DNA of 8,280 nucleotides from Treponema sp. (lineage in GTDB: Bacteria > Spirochaetota > Spirochaetia > Treponematales > Breznakiellaceae): NCBI GenBank assembly GCA_031266255.1, contig JAISBK010000073.1, forward strand, positions 1 to 8,280, written 5' to 3'. Made by a program: the position numbers and the translations under genes. The notes under the pieces were generated by a model. It saw nothing but the letters and a program-made list of their open reading frames with translations. It had not been told where the DNA came from and did no database searches. Shown here piece by piece: positions 1-6,634 of the stretch. Position 1 is the first letter of the stretch. Each line of letters opens with the position of its first letter.

Positions 1-218
1 GACCGGAATATCCGGGCGATGTTTTTGTGGATAACCAGGCTGGGGTGCTTTTTGATGATTAGCAGATCGACCCTGAGGGGTTCGGTGGCAAGCTGGTACT
101 CAGAGGTGAACTGGAGGGAATCTTTATAGTCAATCAGTTCCAGTTGGATGGCCTGGAGGAAGGCGGGATGCCAGTGCAGTTTTTCGGGGCGATCCTGGCC
201 GGGCTTGTTCGTATCCAT
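1..218 (-). CDS. Rpn/PD-(D/E)XK-like protein, 5' part only
   Basis: The minus strand from ATG 216-218 is open to the window edge, giving 72 residues with no stop; the C-terminal part lies outside. Seen: a polar N-terminus (MDTNKPGQDRPEK), then HWHPAF (residues 15-20), an amphipathic acidic stretch, and a strand-like PLRVDLLIIKK segment with D51. From memory, this arrangement matches a family common in gut Clostridia and termite-gut treponemes in which a later EYKSP motif follows. Together D51 and that motif would form the PD-(D/E)XK-type core also seen in Rpn/transposase-like nucleases. That half is not visible here, so nuclease activity cannot be judged. No Shine-Dalgarno site precedes the ATG, and the frame stays open upstream to a stop at 261-263, so a GTG or TTG start (about 234-239) is possible. 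It is divergent from the aminotransferase gene. The reading frame is well supported; the function is tentative. Confidence 0.72.
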   Translation of the reverse strand, partial: MDTNKPGQDRPEKLHWHPAFLQAIQLELIDYKDSLQFTSEYQLATEPLRVDLLIIKKHPSLVIHKNIARIFR

Positions 219-388
219 ACCGGAATTACGGTACACCAAAATGGGAACAGCCGCAATATCCTACATCCGGCGGGGCTTACGTTTATGATGTTACGCCAGG
301 CGCCGACCTTCCTGGAAATTTGGTACACCTGATACCTGCCCTTTGTCCGTGGGGAGATTGACAGAGATAGGCCTATTCCTATAAATGT
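219..388. other. Divergent intergenic region
   Basis: This 170-base gap separates two divergently read genes. It holds a promoter-like sequence for the rightward gene (described separately) and an 8-base direct repeat, GGTACACC, at 230-237 and 322-329. I see no convincing promoter for the leftward gene, no hairpin terminator and no RNA gene. Confidence 0.5.
358..385 (+). promoter_or_regulatory. Candidate sigma-70 promoter of the aminotransferase gene
   Basis: A perfect -35 hexamer TTGACA (358-363) is followed after 16 bases by TATAAA (380-385), five of six matches to the -10 consensus. Transcription would start near 391-393, on or just past the first possible ATG (389) and just before the second (398). 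No Shine-Dalgarno sequence precedes either ATG. If the promoter is real, the message has almost no leader. Confidence 0.5.
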
Positions 389-1702
389 ATGTATACTATG
401 TATTATCTTGCAGATGAACTCAACAACATCCTCGATGCTACGGTGGCAGGACGGCTTCTTTCACCCTTAGGACGACGTCTGTATTTTCCCAAAGGAATCA
501 TCGCCCAAGGAGCCGAGGCCAAACAAGCGGCCCATCAGGTAAACGCCACTCTCGGTATGGCCTATCACCAGGGTAAACCCCTCATCCTCTCAAGTCTTAG
601 GAGTCAGATACCAGGGCTTACACCAGAAGAAACCGTGGCCTATGCCCCCACTGCGGGGATTCCCGATGTCCGTACCGCGTGGAAAAAACGGATCCTCCAG
701 CATAATCCCGCGCTGCGTCCTGAAACCTGTTCCCTTCCCGTGGTGGTTCCTGGTCTTACCGCAGGGATTGGGTATGCGGCGGACCTGTTCGTGGGGGAAG
801 GCAATCCCATCATCCTCAGTAGTCCCTGCTGGGACAACTACGAACTCATCTTTCAGGAACGCCGGGCCGCGACCGTACAGGAAGTCCCCTTTTTTGGCAC
901 GGATTGGGGCTTGGATATACGGGCCATTGAGCATGCCCTGGAAGCAGCCGCAGCAACCGGGGTAGTCCGGGTCCTCCTCAATTTTCCCCATAATCCCTCG
1001 GGATATTCCCCTACCCCGGCTGAAGCAGATGCTTTAGTCGCCTGTGTAAGGAACATTGCCCAGAACGGCGCTGACGTGCTGGTTCTCTGCGACGACGCCT
1101 ATTTTGGTTTTTTTTATGAAGCCGCGTGCCTGAAGGAGTCCCTGTTCAGCCGGTTTGCCCAGGTGCATGAGCGGGTTTTGGCGATCAAAATTGACGGTCC
1201 CACCAAAGAAGATTATGTGTGGGGTTTCAGAATGGGATTTATTACCTTCGGTTCCCAGGGTTTACAGGAAAGGCATTACGAAGCCCTGGTGAAAAAGCTC
1301 ATGGGGACCATCCGGTCTTCGGTTTCCTGCGCCAATACGCCGGCTCAATATCTCCTGCTCAAGGCAATACAGGATGACAGATCCGCTGTTGAAAAGGAAC
1401 AGTACTATACCCTGTTGCAAAGGCGCTATCAGCGGGTAAAACAATTTCTGGTTGAGCATCCTGAACATCCAAACCTCCGGCCCTTACCCTTCAACTCCGG
1501 GTATTTTATGAGTTTCCGGTGTATAGGGATTGGAGCGGAGGCATTGCGGCGGGACTTGCTGGCAAACCAGGGGATTGGTACCATCGCGTTGGGGGAAACG
1601 TACCTCAGAATTGCCTTTGCCAGTATTGATGAGGAACAGATTCCCGTTGTATACCAGGCACTGTACGATGTTGCTCGGGACTTAGGTCGTGAAGGGTCTT
1701 GA
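389..1702 (+). CDS. PLP-dependent aminotransferase, class I/II
   Basis: This is a complete 437-residue fold-type I aminotransferase, a cytoplasmic enzyme that would move an amino group between an amino acid and a 2-oxo acid. Conserved sites in order: N202 in HNPSG (PLP phenolic oxygen contact), D235 with Y238 in DDAY (pyridine nitrogen and ring oxygen), K273 in GPTKEDYVWGFRMG (Schiff-base lysine) and R407 in YLRIAF (substrate alpha-carboxylate). The lysine sits in a T-K-E-D context rather than the usual S-F-S-K, which I associate with a subfamily found in anaerobes; its substrate is not clear to me. The N-terminus after Met4 (MYYLADELNNIL) resembles relatives that begin with M-x-x-L-A-x-E-L-N, so ATG 398 is an equally good start. 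It is single, with 172 bases before neuB, and its G+C-rich composition differs from neuBC. Nothing ties it to sialic acid synthesis. The enzyme class is confident; the substrate is unknown. Confidence 0.92.
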   Translation: MYTMYYLADELNNILDATVAGRLLSPLGRRLYFPKGIIAQGAEAKQAAHQVNATLGMAYHQGKPLILSSLRSQIPGLTPEETVAYAPTAGIPDVRTAWKKRILQHNPALRPETCSLPVVVPGLTAGIGYAADLFVGEGNPIILSSPCWDNYELIFQERRAATVQEVPFFGTDWGLDIRAIEHALEAAAATGVVRVLLNFPHNPSGYSPTPAEADALVACVRNIAQNGADVLVLCDDAYFGFFYEAACLKESLFSRFAQVHERVLAIKIDGPTKEDYVWGFRMGFITFGSQGLQERHYEALVKKLMGTIRSSVSCANTPAQYLLLKAIQDDRSAVEKEQYYTLLQRRYQRVKQFLVEHPEHPNLRPLPFNSGYFMSFRCIGIGAEALRRDLLANQGIGTIALGETYLRIAFASIDEEQIPVVYQALYDVARDLGREGS

Positions 1703-1874
1703 GCGTGGTTCTTGCAGAAACGTGGGTTCGCGAATCTTTTCACCCTATTAATTGATTACTTGTTTTTTTTCTAAAATTATCCTGGACACGTGAAAATGAA
1801 TCTATTATAGATCATTAATAGTCAGGGTATAGTAGTACGCTGTTATAAAAAAAGTAAAAAAGGTAAAAAAACAG
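1703..1874. other. AT-rich intergenic region and neuB leader
   Basis: Composition falls sharply after the aminotransferase stop. The region contains a T8 run (1763-1770) that could serve as a terminator tail, but I see no stable stem in front of it. The last 30 bases before neuB are almost all A, interrupted by a weak AGG. Several -10-like hexamers are present, so the promoter cannot be fixed with certainty. Confidence 0.5.
1783..1811 (+). promoter_or_regulatory. Possible promoter of neuBC
   Basis: TGGACA (1783-1788, five of six matches to the -35 consensus) is followed after 17 bases by TATAGA (1806-1811, four of six). An overlapping TATTAT (1803-1808) is closer to consensus but has only a 14-base spacer. 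In such AT-rich sequence chance matches are common, so this is only a candidate. It would give a leader of roughly 55 bases. Confidence 0.3.
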
Positions 1875-2927
1875 ATGAATACCTATATTGAGATTGCTGA
1901 AAGAAAAGTGGGATTGGATTATGAACCGCTTATTATCGCTGAACTTGGTATAAATCACCATGGTTCTTTGCGTATTGCCAAGGAAATGGTTGATGCTGCA
2001 TGGGAAGGAGGTGCAGAACTCGTAAAACATCAGACGCATATTGTTGAAGATGAAATGAGTCCTGAGGCAAAAAAGGTTATCCCTGGTAATGCGCATGAAT
2101 CTATTTTTGAAATAATGGAAAAGGCGTCTTTAGATGAGGATGAAGAAAGAGAACTTAAAGCATATATTGAATCAAAAGGGATGATCTTTTTAAGCACCCC
2201 GTTTTCAAGACGTGCTGCCGATAGATTGGAACGTATGGGAGTCAAAGCCTATAAAATAGGATCAGGAGAATGCAATAATTATCCCCTTATAGAACATATT
2301 GCCGCCTTTGGAAAACCCATGATCGTATCGACCGGCATGAATGATATAAACAGCATAAAAAAAACAGTGGCAATACTGGAGAAAAATACGATCCCCTATA
2401 TCCTATTACACACCACGAATCTATACCCTACTCCTCCCCACCTGGTAAGATTGGGGGGAATGATCCAGTTGCAGCGTGAATTCCCGAACGCGGTTGTCGG
2501 CTTATCGGATCATACCTGCAATAATAACGCGTGTATCGCTGCAGTAGCGCTGGGCGCTTCGCTGCTTGAACGTCATTTTACCGATACTATGAGTAGACTT
2601 GGTCCTGATATTGTGTGTTCTATGGATGGAGAAGCCTTAAAAGCGTTAAAGCAGTCGGTACATGAAGTATATGTAATGCGAGGCGGCACTAAAGATCCGA
2701 TAGCTGAAGAACAGATAACAAAAAATTTTGCCTTTGCTACGGTGGTTGCCATAAAGGATATTAATGCCGGTGAAATACTAACCCGGGAAAATATCTGGGT
2801 AAAACGGCCGGGAACCTTGGGTATTTTTGCAGAATCCTATGCAGAACTATTAGATTGCAGGTGTAACATTCCTGTAAAAAAAGACAGTCACCTGACCTGG
2901 GAAATGATAGAAAAGACATCATTTTAA
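1875..2927 (+). CDS. neuB: N-acetylneuraminate synthase
   Basis: This 350-residue enzyme would condense N-acetylmannosamine with phosphoenolpyruvate to give N-acetylneuraminic (sialic) acid in the cytoplasm. Domains: a TIM barrel from about residue 15 to 260 and a C-terminal SAF (antifreeze-like) domain from about 285 to 347. Seen: E23-L-G-I-N-H-H-G, KHQTHIVEDEM, STPFSR, KIGSGECNNYPL, the two metal-binding histidines H213 (LSDHT) and H234 (ERHFT), spaced as in the meningococcal enzyme, and R311 in WVKRPG of the SAF domain, which reaches into the partner subunit's active site to hold the sugar. Long stretches match the meningococcal NeuB sequence as I remember it, so sialic acid fits better than legionaminic or pseudaminic acid. 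The start has only a weak A-rich AAAAAAGG (1856-1863). neuC follows 43 bases later. G+C is lower than in the flanking genes (about 40% in one block, 53% in another), which is consistent with transfer. Confidence 0.95.
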   Translation: MNTYIEIAERKVGLDYEPLIIAELGINHHGSLRIAKEMVDAAWEGGAELVKHQTHIVEDEMSPEAKKVIPGNAHESIFEIMEKASLDEDEERELKAYIESKGMIFLSTPFSRRAADRLERMGVKAYKIGSGECNNYPLIEHIAAFGKPMIVSTGMNDINSIKKTVAILEKNTIPYILLHTTNLYPTPPHLVRLGGMIQLQREFPNAVVGLSDHTCNNNACIAAVALGASLLERHFTDTMSRLGPDIVCSMDGEALKALKQSVHEVYVMRGGTKDPIAEEQITKNFAFATVVAIKDINAGEILTRENIWVKRPGTLGIFAESYAELLDCRCNIPVKKDSHLTWEMIEKTSF

Positions 2928-2954
2928 TGTAAAAAATGAGAAAAATAAAAAAAT

Positions 2955-2962
2955 AAGGAAAG
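2955..2962 (+). promoter_or_regulatory. Ribosome binding site of neuC
   Basis: AAGGAAAG lies 8 bases before ATG 2971. It is one of the few good Shine-Dalgarno sites in the window and fixes the neuC start. Confidence 0.65.
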
Positions 2963-2970
2963 AAGTCTCC

Positions 2971-4113
2971 ATGAAAAAGATATTATTCGTAACAGGAACC
3001 AGGGCCGATTTTGGAAAATTAAAATCCTTGATTCAAGCAGTCAAGGACTCACCAGAGTATGAATATGAACTATTTGTTACGGGGATGCATTTATTATCAC
3101 AATACGGATTAACTATTAGAGAAATAGAAAAATCAGGTTTTACTAATAAATTTTCTTTCATGAATCAAGTCGTTGGTGATGATATGGAGATAATTCTATC
3201 AAACACCATAAATGGTCTTAGTACGTATTTACATGAACACCCGGTTGATTTAATTATTGTGCATGGCGATAGAGTAGAGACCTTAGCTGGTGCAATCGTC
3301 GGATCGTTGCGAAACATATTAGTAGCCCATATTGAGGGAGGAGAAATATCCGGGACTATTGATGAGTTAATACGACATGCCGTTTCTAAATTATCCCATG
3401 TTCATTTTGTTGCCACAGAAGTCGCCCAAAAAAGACTTTTGCAGTTGGGGGAAGAGCCGGAATCTATATTTGTTATTGGTTCTCCTGATGTGGATATTAT
3501 GTTATCAGACACCCTGCCAACCATAGAAATGGTAAAAGAACGTTATCGAATCAAGTTTGATACATACGCCATAGGGATGTTGCATCCGGTTACTACTGAT
3601 ACACCGGATATTCAACAAAAACATGCTGATATTTTTGTGGAGACTCTGTTGGAAAGTGGATTCAATTATGTGATTATATATCCAAACAATGATTCTGGAT
3701 CAGAGATTATCCTACAAGCCTATGAGAAACTGCAGAACAATGCACGGTTTAGAATCTTTTCATCAATACGTTTCGAATATTTTCTTACCCTGCTTAAAAT
3801 GGCGCACTTTATTATTGGAAATTCAAGCGCCGGGATTCATGAAGCGCCGGTTTATGGTATTCCGTCATTTAATTTAGGGAGTAGACAGCAAAACCGGTTT
3901 CACTATGATTCCATTTTTAATGTACCCTTTGATAAAGCATTAATCTTAGAACATATACATACCTGTTCTGTTCATAGCTATATGCCGACACAGCATTATG
4001 GACAAGGAACAAGCGCTTTAAATTTTTTAAATGCATTACATACTATTTGGCAATTTCCCAAGCAAAAGCAGTTCAACGATATTGTTTATGAAGAAAACTG
4101 CTGTCCGGTTTAA
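2971..4113 (+). CDS. neuC: UDP-N-acetylglucosamine 2-epimerase, hydrolysing
   Basis: This 380-residue enzyme would hydrolyse and epimerise UDP-GlcNAc to N-acetylmannosamine and UDP, the first committed step of sialic acid synthesis and the source of NeuB's substrate. It has the GT-B-like fold of the 2-epimerase family, beginning with VTGTRADFGKLK. Catalytic positions are visible: D100 in HGDR, E122 in HIEGGE, D131 in GTIDE and H205 in HPVTT. The first three have the numbers reported for bacterial NeuC. Further family marks are YPNNDSG and GNSSAGIHEAP, which bind the nucleotide. The match to meningococcal SiaA/NeuC is obvious by eye, while ordinary WecB epimerases differ in these motifs. It is preceded by neuB with a 43-base gap and its own Shine-Dalgarno site. 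This is the most AT-rich plus-strand gene here (about 30% G+C in one block). The usual third gene, neuA, does not follow. Confidence 0.95.
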   Translation: MKKILFVTGTRADFGKLKSLIQAVKDSPEYEYELFVTGMHLLSQYGLTIREIEKSGFTNKFSFMNQVVGDDMEIILSNTINGLSTYLHEHPVDLIIVHGDRVETLAGAIVGSLRNILVAHIEGGEISGTIDELIRHAVSKLSHVHFVATEVAQKRLLQLGEEPESIFVIGSPDVDIMLSDTLPTIEMVKERYRIKFDTYAIGMLHPVTTDTPDIQQKHADIFVETLLESGFNYVIIYPNNDSGSEIILQAYEKLQNNARFRIFSSIRFEYFLTLLKMAHFIIGNSSAGIHEAPVYGIPSFNLGSRQQNRFHYDSIFNVPFDKALILEHIHTCSVHSYMPTQHYGQGTSALNFLNALHTIWQFPKQKQFNDIVYEENCCPV

Positions 4114-4141
4114 TCATAGCAGACCCTCGTCGGTAAGTTAC

Positions 4142-4171
4142 TTGTACAGTCCGTTCATTCCCCCTTATAAT
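4142..4171 (+). promoter_or_regulatory. Candidate promoter of the methyltransferase operon
   Basis: A perfect -10 hexamer TATAAT (4166-4171) is preceded, 18 bases upstream, by a weak TTGTAC (4142-4147, matching only the TTG). Only five bases separate the -10 box from the ATG at 4177, so transcription would begin at or next to the start codon. There is no Shine-Dalgarno site. This is consistent with a leaderless message, but the weak -35 leaves chance as an explanation. Confidence 0.4.
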
Positions 4172-4176
4172 GGTTC

Positions 4177-4968
4177 ATGGCCTATACAAAAGAATGGTTT
4201 GAGGATACCAGTTTTTGGGAGGAGTATGCTCCTGTCATATTCGATGCTCATCGTTGGGCAGAGGTCCCTTTGGTTGCCGATGGGGTAACCCGGCTTGCCC
4301 ATTTGAACCTGTATGCTCCTTTGGACCAAATTGAACCTGCCGTAGGTCCCCTGGTCTTGGATCTGTGCTGCGGAGTGGGGCGTATCACCCTCGAACTAGC
4401 ACGGCGGGGTTTTATTGCTACTGGGGTCGATATTACTGAAAGTTATCTGCAAACTGCCCGGGAGGACGCAGCTTATGAAAACCTCCCGGTTGAATTTATC
4501 CATGCGGATGTCCGTTCTTTTACCCGCCCCCGTTTTTTTGATGTGGTAAGCAACTTGTACGTTTCTTTTGGTTACTTTGAGCAGCCTGCTGATGACCGGC
4601 TTATGGTGCAGCATGCATTCGATTCCCTCAAACCCGGTGGGGTCCTGATCATAGAAACCTTGGGTAAAGAAATTGCCGTCCGGGATTTTGTCGAACGAGA
4701 ATGGTTTACCCGGGAAGGGCGTACCGTACTTACCGAGTATACCCCGGTGGATTCCTGGGGAGGGCTTAAAAACCGATGGATTCTCATCAAAGAGGGAACC
4801 TGGATCGAGCGAACGTTTACCCAGCGCCTGTATGCCGGGTCAGAGCTGCGGCGGCTGTTCTTGGAGGTAGGTTTTGCGTCGGTGGAACTCTACGGGGATT
4901 GGAACGACGGGATGTATGATAACCAGGCGCAGATGCTCATCGCGGTAGGCCGCAAATCTCCGTTATAG
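4177..4968 (+). CDS. Class I SAM-dependent methyltransferase
   Basis: This 263-residue cytoplasmic enzyme has a Rossmann methyltransferase core from about residue 55 to 165. Motif I is VLDLCCGVGR with D62, C64-C65 and G66-V-G68. The acidic residue that binds the SAM ribose is D85 in GVDIT, and the adenine-side motif is HAD111V. A later KPGGVLIIET strand closes the core, and a C-terminal helical and strand region follows. The N-terminal EWFEDTSFWEEYAPVIFD segment is typical of a family usually annotated only as class I methyltransferase, and its presence supports this start. The substrate cannot be read from sequence. It begins 63 bases after neuC, has no Shine-Dalgarno site, and its stop codon directly abuts the rsmE start, so the two are probably cotranslated. 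Its high G+C relative to neuC suggests it belongs to the original chromosome rather than to the neu pair. Confidence 0.9.
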   Translation: MAYTKEWFEDTSFWEEYAPVIFDAHRWAEVPLVADGVTRLAHLNLYAPLDQIEPAVGPLVLDLCCGVGRITLELARRGFIATGVDITESYLQTAREDAAYENLPVEFIHADVRSFTRPRFFDVVSNLYVSFGYFEQPADDRLMVQHAFDSLKPGGVLIIETLGKEIAVRDFVEREWFTREGRTVLTEYTPVDSWGGLKNRWILIKEGTWIERTFTQRLYAGSELRRLFLEVGFASVELYGDWNDGMYDNQAQMLIAVGRKSPL

Positions 4969-5745
4969 ATGAATATCATCCTTTTTGAAAAACAGGAGCT
5001 TGCAGCATCTGATAAGGGCATCCTCCTCAAACCCCAGGATAAACGGACAATACATCTCCTCAAGGTGCTGCATAAAAAACCGGGAGACCTATTCGATGCA
5101 GGGGTGCTGGAGGGTAATTGGGGAAGGGGTCGTATCGAAACCCACAACCATGATGGATCTCTGGAGTGTTCCTTAGCGCTGGACCAACCGCCCTTGCCGC
5201 GAAGCCCTATTTGTCTGGGGGTGGGATTTCCCCGGCCTATACAGCTCAAGCGGCTCTTGCGAGATATGGCAAGTTTGGGGCTTGAAGGGATCGATCTTAT
5301 GGGTACTGATCTGGGGGAAAAGAGTTATCAGCATACCACCCTGCTTACCGACGGTGGAGCCAGGGACGCGCTTATGCAAGGGGCTATCCAGGCCCGGGAT
5401 ACGATCATTCCCCGGATACAGGACTATCCCCACCTTAAGGCGTGGCTTGAGGCGCGGCCCTGGAGGGACAGGAACCCGCTGCTCATTGCCGCGGATAATC
5501 TGCGTCCCCAGGGAGCCTTGGCCCAGATGAAGCCTACCACACGGCCTATCCTGGTAGCCATTGGCGCTGAACGAGGCTGGTCTGATAGGGAACGGGATAT
5601 GCTGGAAGCCGCAGGGTTCTGTCGGCTTTCCCTGGGAAGCCGGGTCTTGCGGACTGAGACTGCCTGTGTAGCCGCGGTAGTATTGGCGCTGGAAAAAACC
5701 GGAAGCCTTGGGGTATACTTGACCCATGAATCAGGACCAGATTAA
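4969..5745 (+). CDS. rsmE: 16S rRNA (uracil-1498-N3)-methyltransferase RsmE
   Basis: This 258-residue SPOUT-family enzyme would methylate N3 of U1498 in 16S rRNA using SAM. It has an N-terminal PUA-like RNA-binding domain (about residues 1-70, with HLLKVLHKKPGD) and a C-terminal trefoil-knot domain (about 75-250). Knot motifs seen are VAIGAERGW, with residues 199-203 where most RsmE proteins have GPEGG, and LGSRVLRTETAC (about 222-233), the diagnostic C-terminal motif with R228, T229 and E230. The GAERG form replaces the proline and second glycine; I recall related GPERG variants in other phyla, so it is probably functional. The ATG follows the upstream stop with no spacing (TAG then ATG) and has no Shine-Dalgarno site, so translation probably restarts from the preceding gene. 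The 3' end overlaps the next gene by 20 bases. Confidence 0.93.
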   Translation: MNIILFEKQELAASDKGILLKPQDKRTIHLLKVLHKKPGDLFDAGVLEGNWGRGRIETHNHDGSLECSLALDQPPLPRSPICLGVGFPRPIQLKRLLRDMASLGLEGIDLMGTDLGEKSYQHTTLLTDGGARDALMQGAIQARDTIIPRIQDYPHLKAWLEARPWRDRNPLLIAADNLRPQGALAQMKPTTRPILVAIGAERGWSDRERDMLEAAGFCRLSLGSRVLRTETACVAAVVLALEKTGSLGVYLTHESGPD

Positions 5746-6526
5746 GGCCATGCTTCTGGCTATTGAAGAACCACCGGTGGATTTTACCCTGCTTTTTTCC
5801 GGGAAAAAAAGCAAACGGGTCAACGGCTTATATAAGCCTGAGACCAGGGAAATCATCATCCATAACCGTAATTTCAGCGATGATAATAGCTTGGTATATA
5901 CCGCCATCCATGAATACGCCCACCATCTCCACGCCTGTTCTATGGGGGGAAAACTCGGTTCCCGGCCACACACGGCGGAATTTTGGGCCATACTTCACCG
6001 GCTTCTGGAAACTGCGGAAACCAAAGGGAACTATAAGAATGTGTTTGCCGCTTCCCCGGAATTGAGCCGCTTGACCGAGATCTTACGTGGCCAATGCCTT
6101 CAGGAAGATGGAAATCTCGTGAAAACCTTAGGGATGTACCTGCTCCAGGCCCAAGAGCTTTGCCTTGCCCTAGGTGGCCGCTTCGAGGATTATATTGACC
6201 GGGTACTCTGTATTCCCCGGGTAGCGGCTACGATGGCCATGAAGATGTATCAGTACGATTTAAACCCTGCCCTGGGATCTGATAACATGCGTTTTTTGGC
6301 AGGGATCAGAGACCAGGATGATCGCAGTGCTGCCCAGGCTGCCCTGCTTGAGGGAAACAGTCCTGATACGGTGAAGATGGCTTCCCGCCGCAAGGATTTA
6401 GGTGAACCGCCCGCAGCAGAGGATCCCCGGCTGAGACTCGAAAAGGAAAAGACCCGGCTGGAGCGAACCATTGCATCCCTCTCAAAACGCTTGGAAGAAC
6501 TTGAGCGGGAACTGGACAAGTACTAA
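5726..6526 (+). CDS. Putative SprT-like HExxH zinc metalloprotein with coiled-coil tail
   Basis: This 266-residue protein is of unknown function. Seen: an N-terminal domain with HEYAHHLH, in which H62, E63 and H66 form an HExxH zinc and catalytic site, followed by SRPHTAEFW, in which H82 is well placed as the third zinc ligand. The order HExxH then H-x-x-x-F-W resembles SprT/Spartan and WLM metalloproteases, which act on proteins near or bound to DNA. The zinc-ribbon cysteines found at the end of classical SprT are absent. Residues about 95-225 are helical without motifs I recognise. Residues about 232-266 are a highly charged coiled coil (LEKEKTRLERTIASLSKRLEELEREL). It overlaps rsmE by 20 bases, so it is probably translationally coupled. 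A TATACT (5714-5719) stands six bases before the ATG but has no good -35. A strong terminator follows the stop, and a decayed copy of its last codons lies at 8050. The zinc site is clear; the physiological role is inference. Confidence 0.82.
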   Translation: MNQDQIKAMLLAIEEPPVDFTLLFSGKKSKRVNGLYKPETREIIIHNRNFSDDNSLVYTAIHEYAHHLHACSMGGKLGSRPHTAEFWAILHRLLETAETKGNYKNVFAASPELSRLTEILRGQCLQEDGNLVKTLGMYLLQAQELCLALGGRFEDYIDRVLCIPRVAATMAMKMYQYDLNPALGSDNMRFLAGIRDQDDRSAAQAALLEGNSPDTVKMASRRKDLGEPPAAEDPRLRLEKEKTRLERTIASLSKRLEELERELDKY

Positions 6527-6578
6527 AGAGGTAACGGGAAAAAGCGGCGCATGAGCCGCGTTTTCCCATTTGATTTTC
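6494..6578 (+). repeat. Direct repeat copy A: gene tail plus terminator
   Basis: This stretch covers the last ten codons of the SprT-like gene, its stop, the spacer and the terminator. It is repeated in the same orientation at about 8050-8135, roughly four fifths identical by eye with a single one-base gap in the stem. Copy A belongs to an intact gene and is presumably the parent. Confidence 0.75.
6536..6567 (+). terminator. Intrinsic terminator of the methyltransferase-rsmE-sprT-like operon
   Basis: GGG-AAAA-(A)-GCGGC pairs with GCCGC-(G)-TTTT-CCC around a six-base loop (6549-6554). The stem has 12 pairs with one A-G mismatch and is followed by a T-rich stretch (ATTTGATTTTCT). It begins 10 bases after the stop codon. 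The A- and T-flanked stem could also act in the other direction. Confidence 0.85.
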
Positions 6579-6621
6579 TACGATAAATGAGGACGTATGG
6601 GCTATACTGCCTAAAAATGAA

Positions 6622-6631
6622 AAGGAAGGGA
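6622..6631 (+). promoter_or_regulatory. Ribosome binding site deciding the start of the 4Fe-4S protein
   Basis: The purine run AAGGAAGGGA ends three bases before ATG 6635, with its AAGGA core nine bases away. It supports 6635 over the in-frame ATGs at 6587 and 6617, which lack such a site. A -10-like TATACT (6603-6608) lies between those upstream ATGs without a convincing -35. If it is used, transcription would begin after 6587, excluding that start. Confidence 0.6.
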
Positions 6632-6634
6632 GCT

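Noticed and set aside
230..329. Direct repeat GGTACACC at 230-237 and 322-329
   Set aside because: Only eight bases, no mobile-element structure between the copies, and not flanking a gene; chance is likely.
134..332. Short open frames on both strands in the left intergenic region
   Set aside because: They overlap the better supported partial minus-strand gene in other frames and show no family resemblance or ribosome binding site.
1703..1771. Possible terminator after the aminotransferase, ending in T8
   Set aside because: I find no stable stem before the T run, only a four-pair TAAT/ATTA with a two-base loop.
5714..5719. TATACT six bases before the SprT-like start as another leaderless promoter
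   Set aside because: No plausible -35 is found at the right distance, it lies inside rsmE, and the 20-base gene overlap already explains expression by translational coupling.
5173..5727. A 184-codon open frame antisense to rsmE
   Set aside because: It lies wholly inside a confidently identified rsmE, is rich in P, G and R with no motif, and has no credible start signal.
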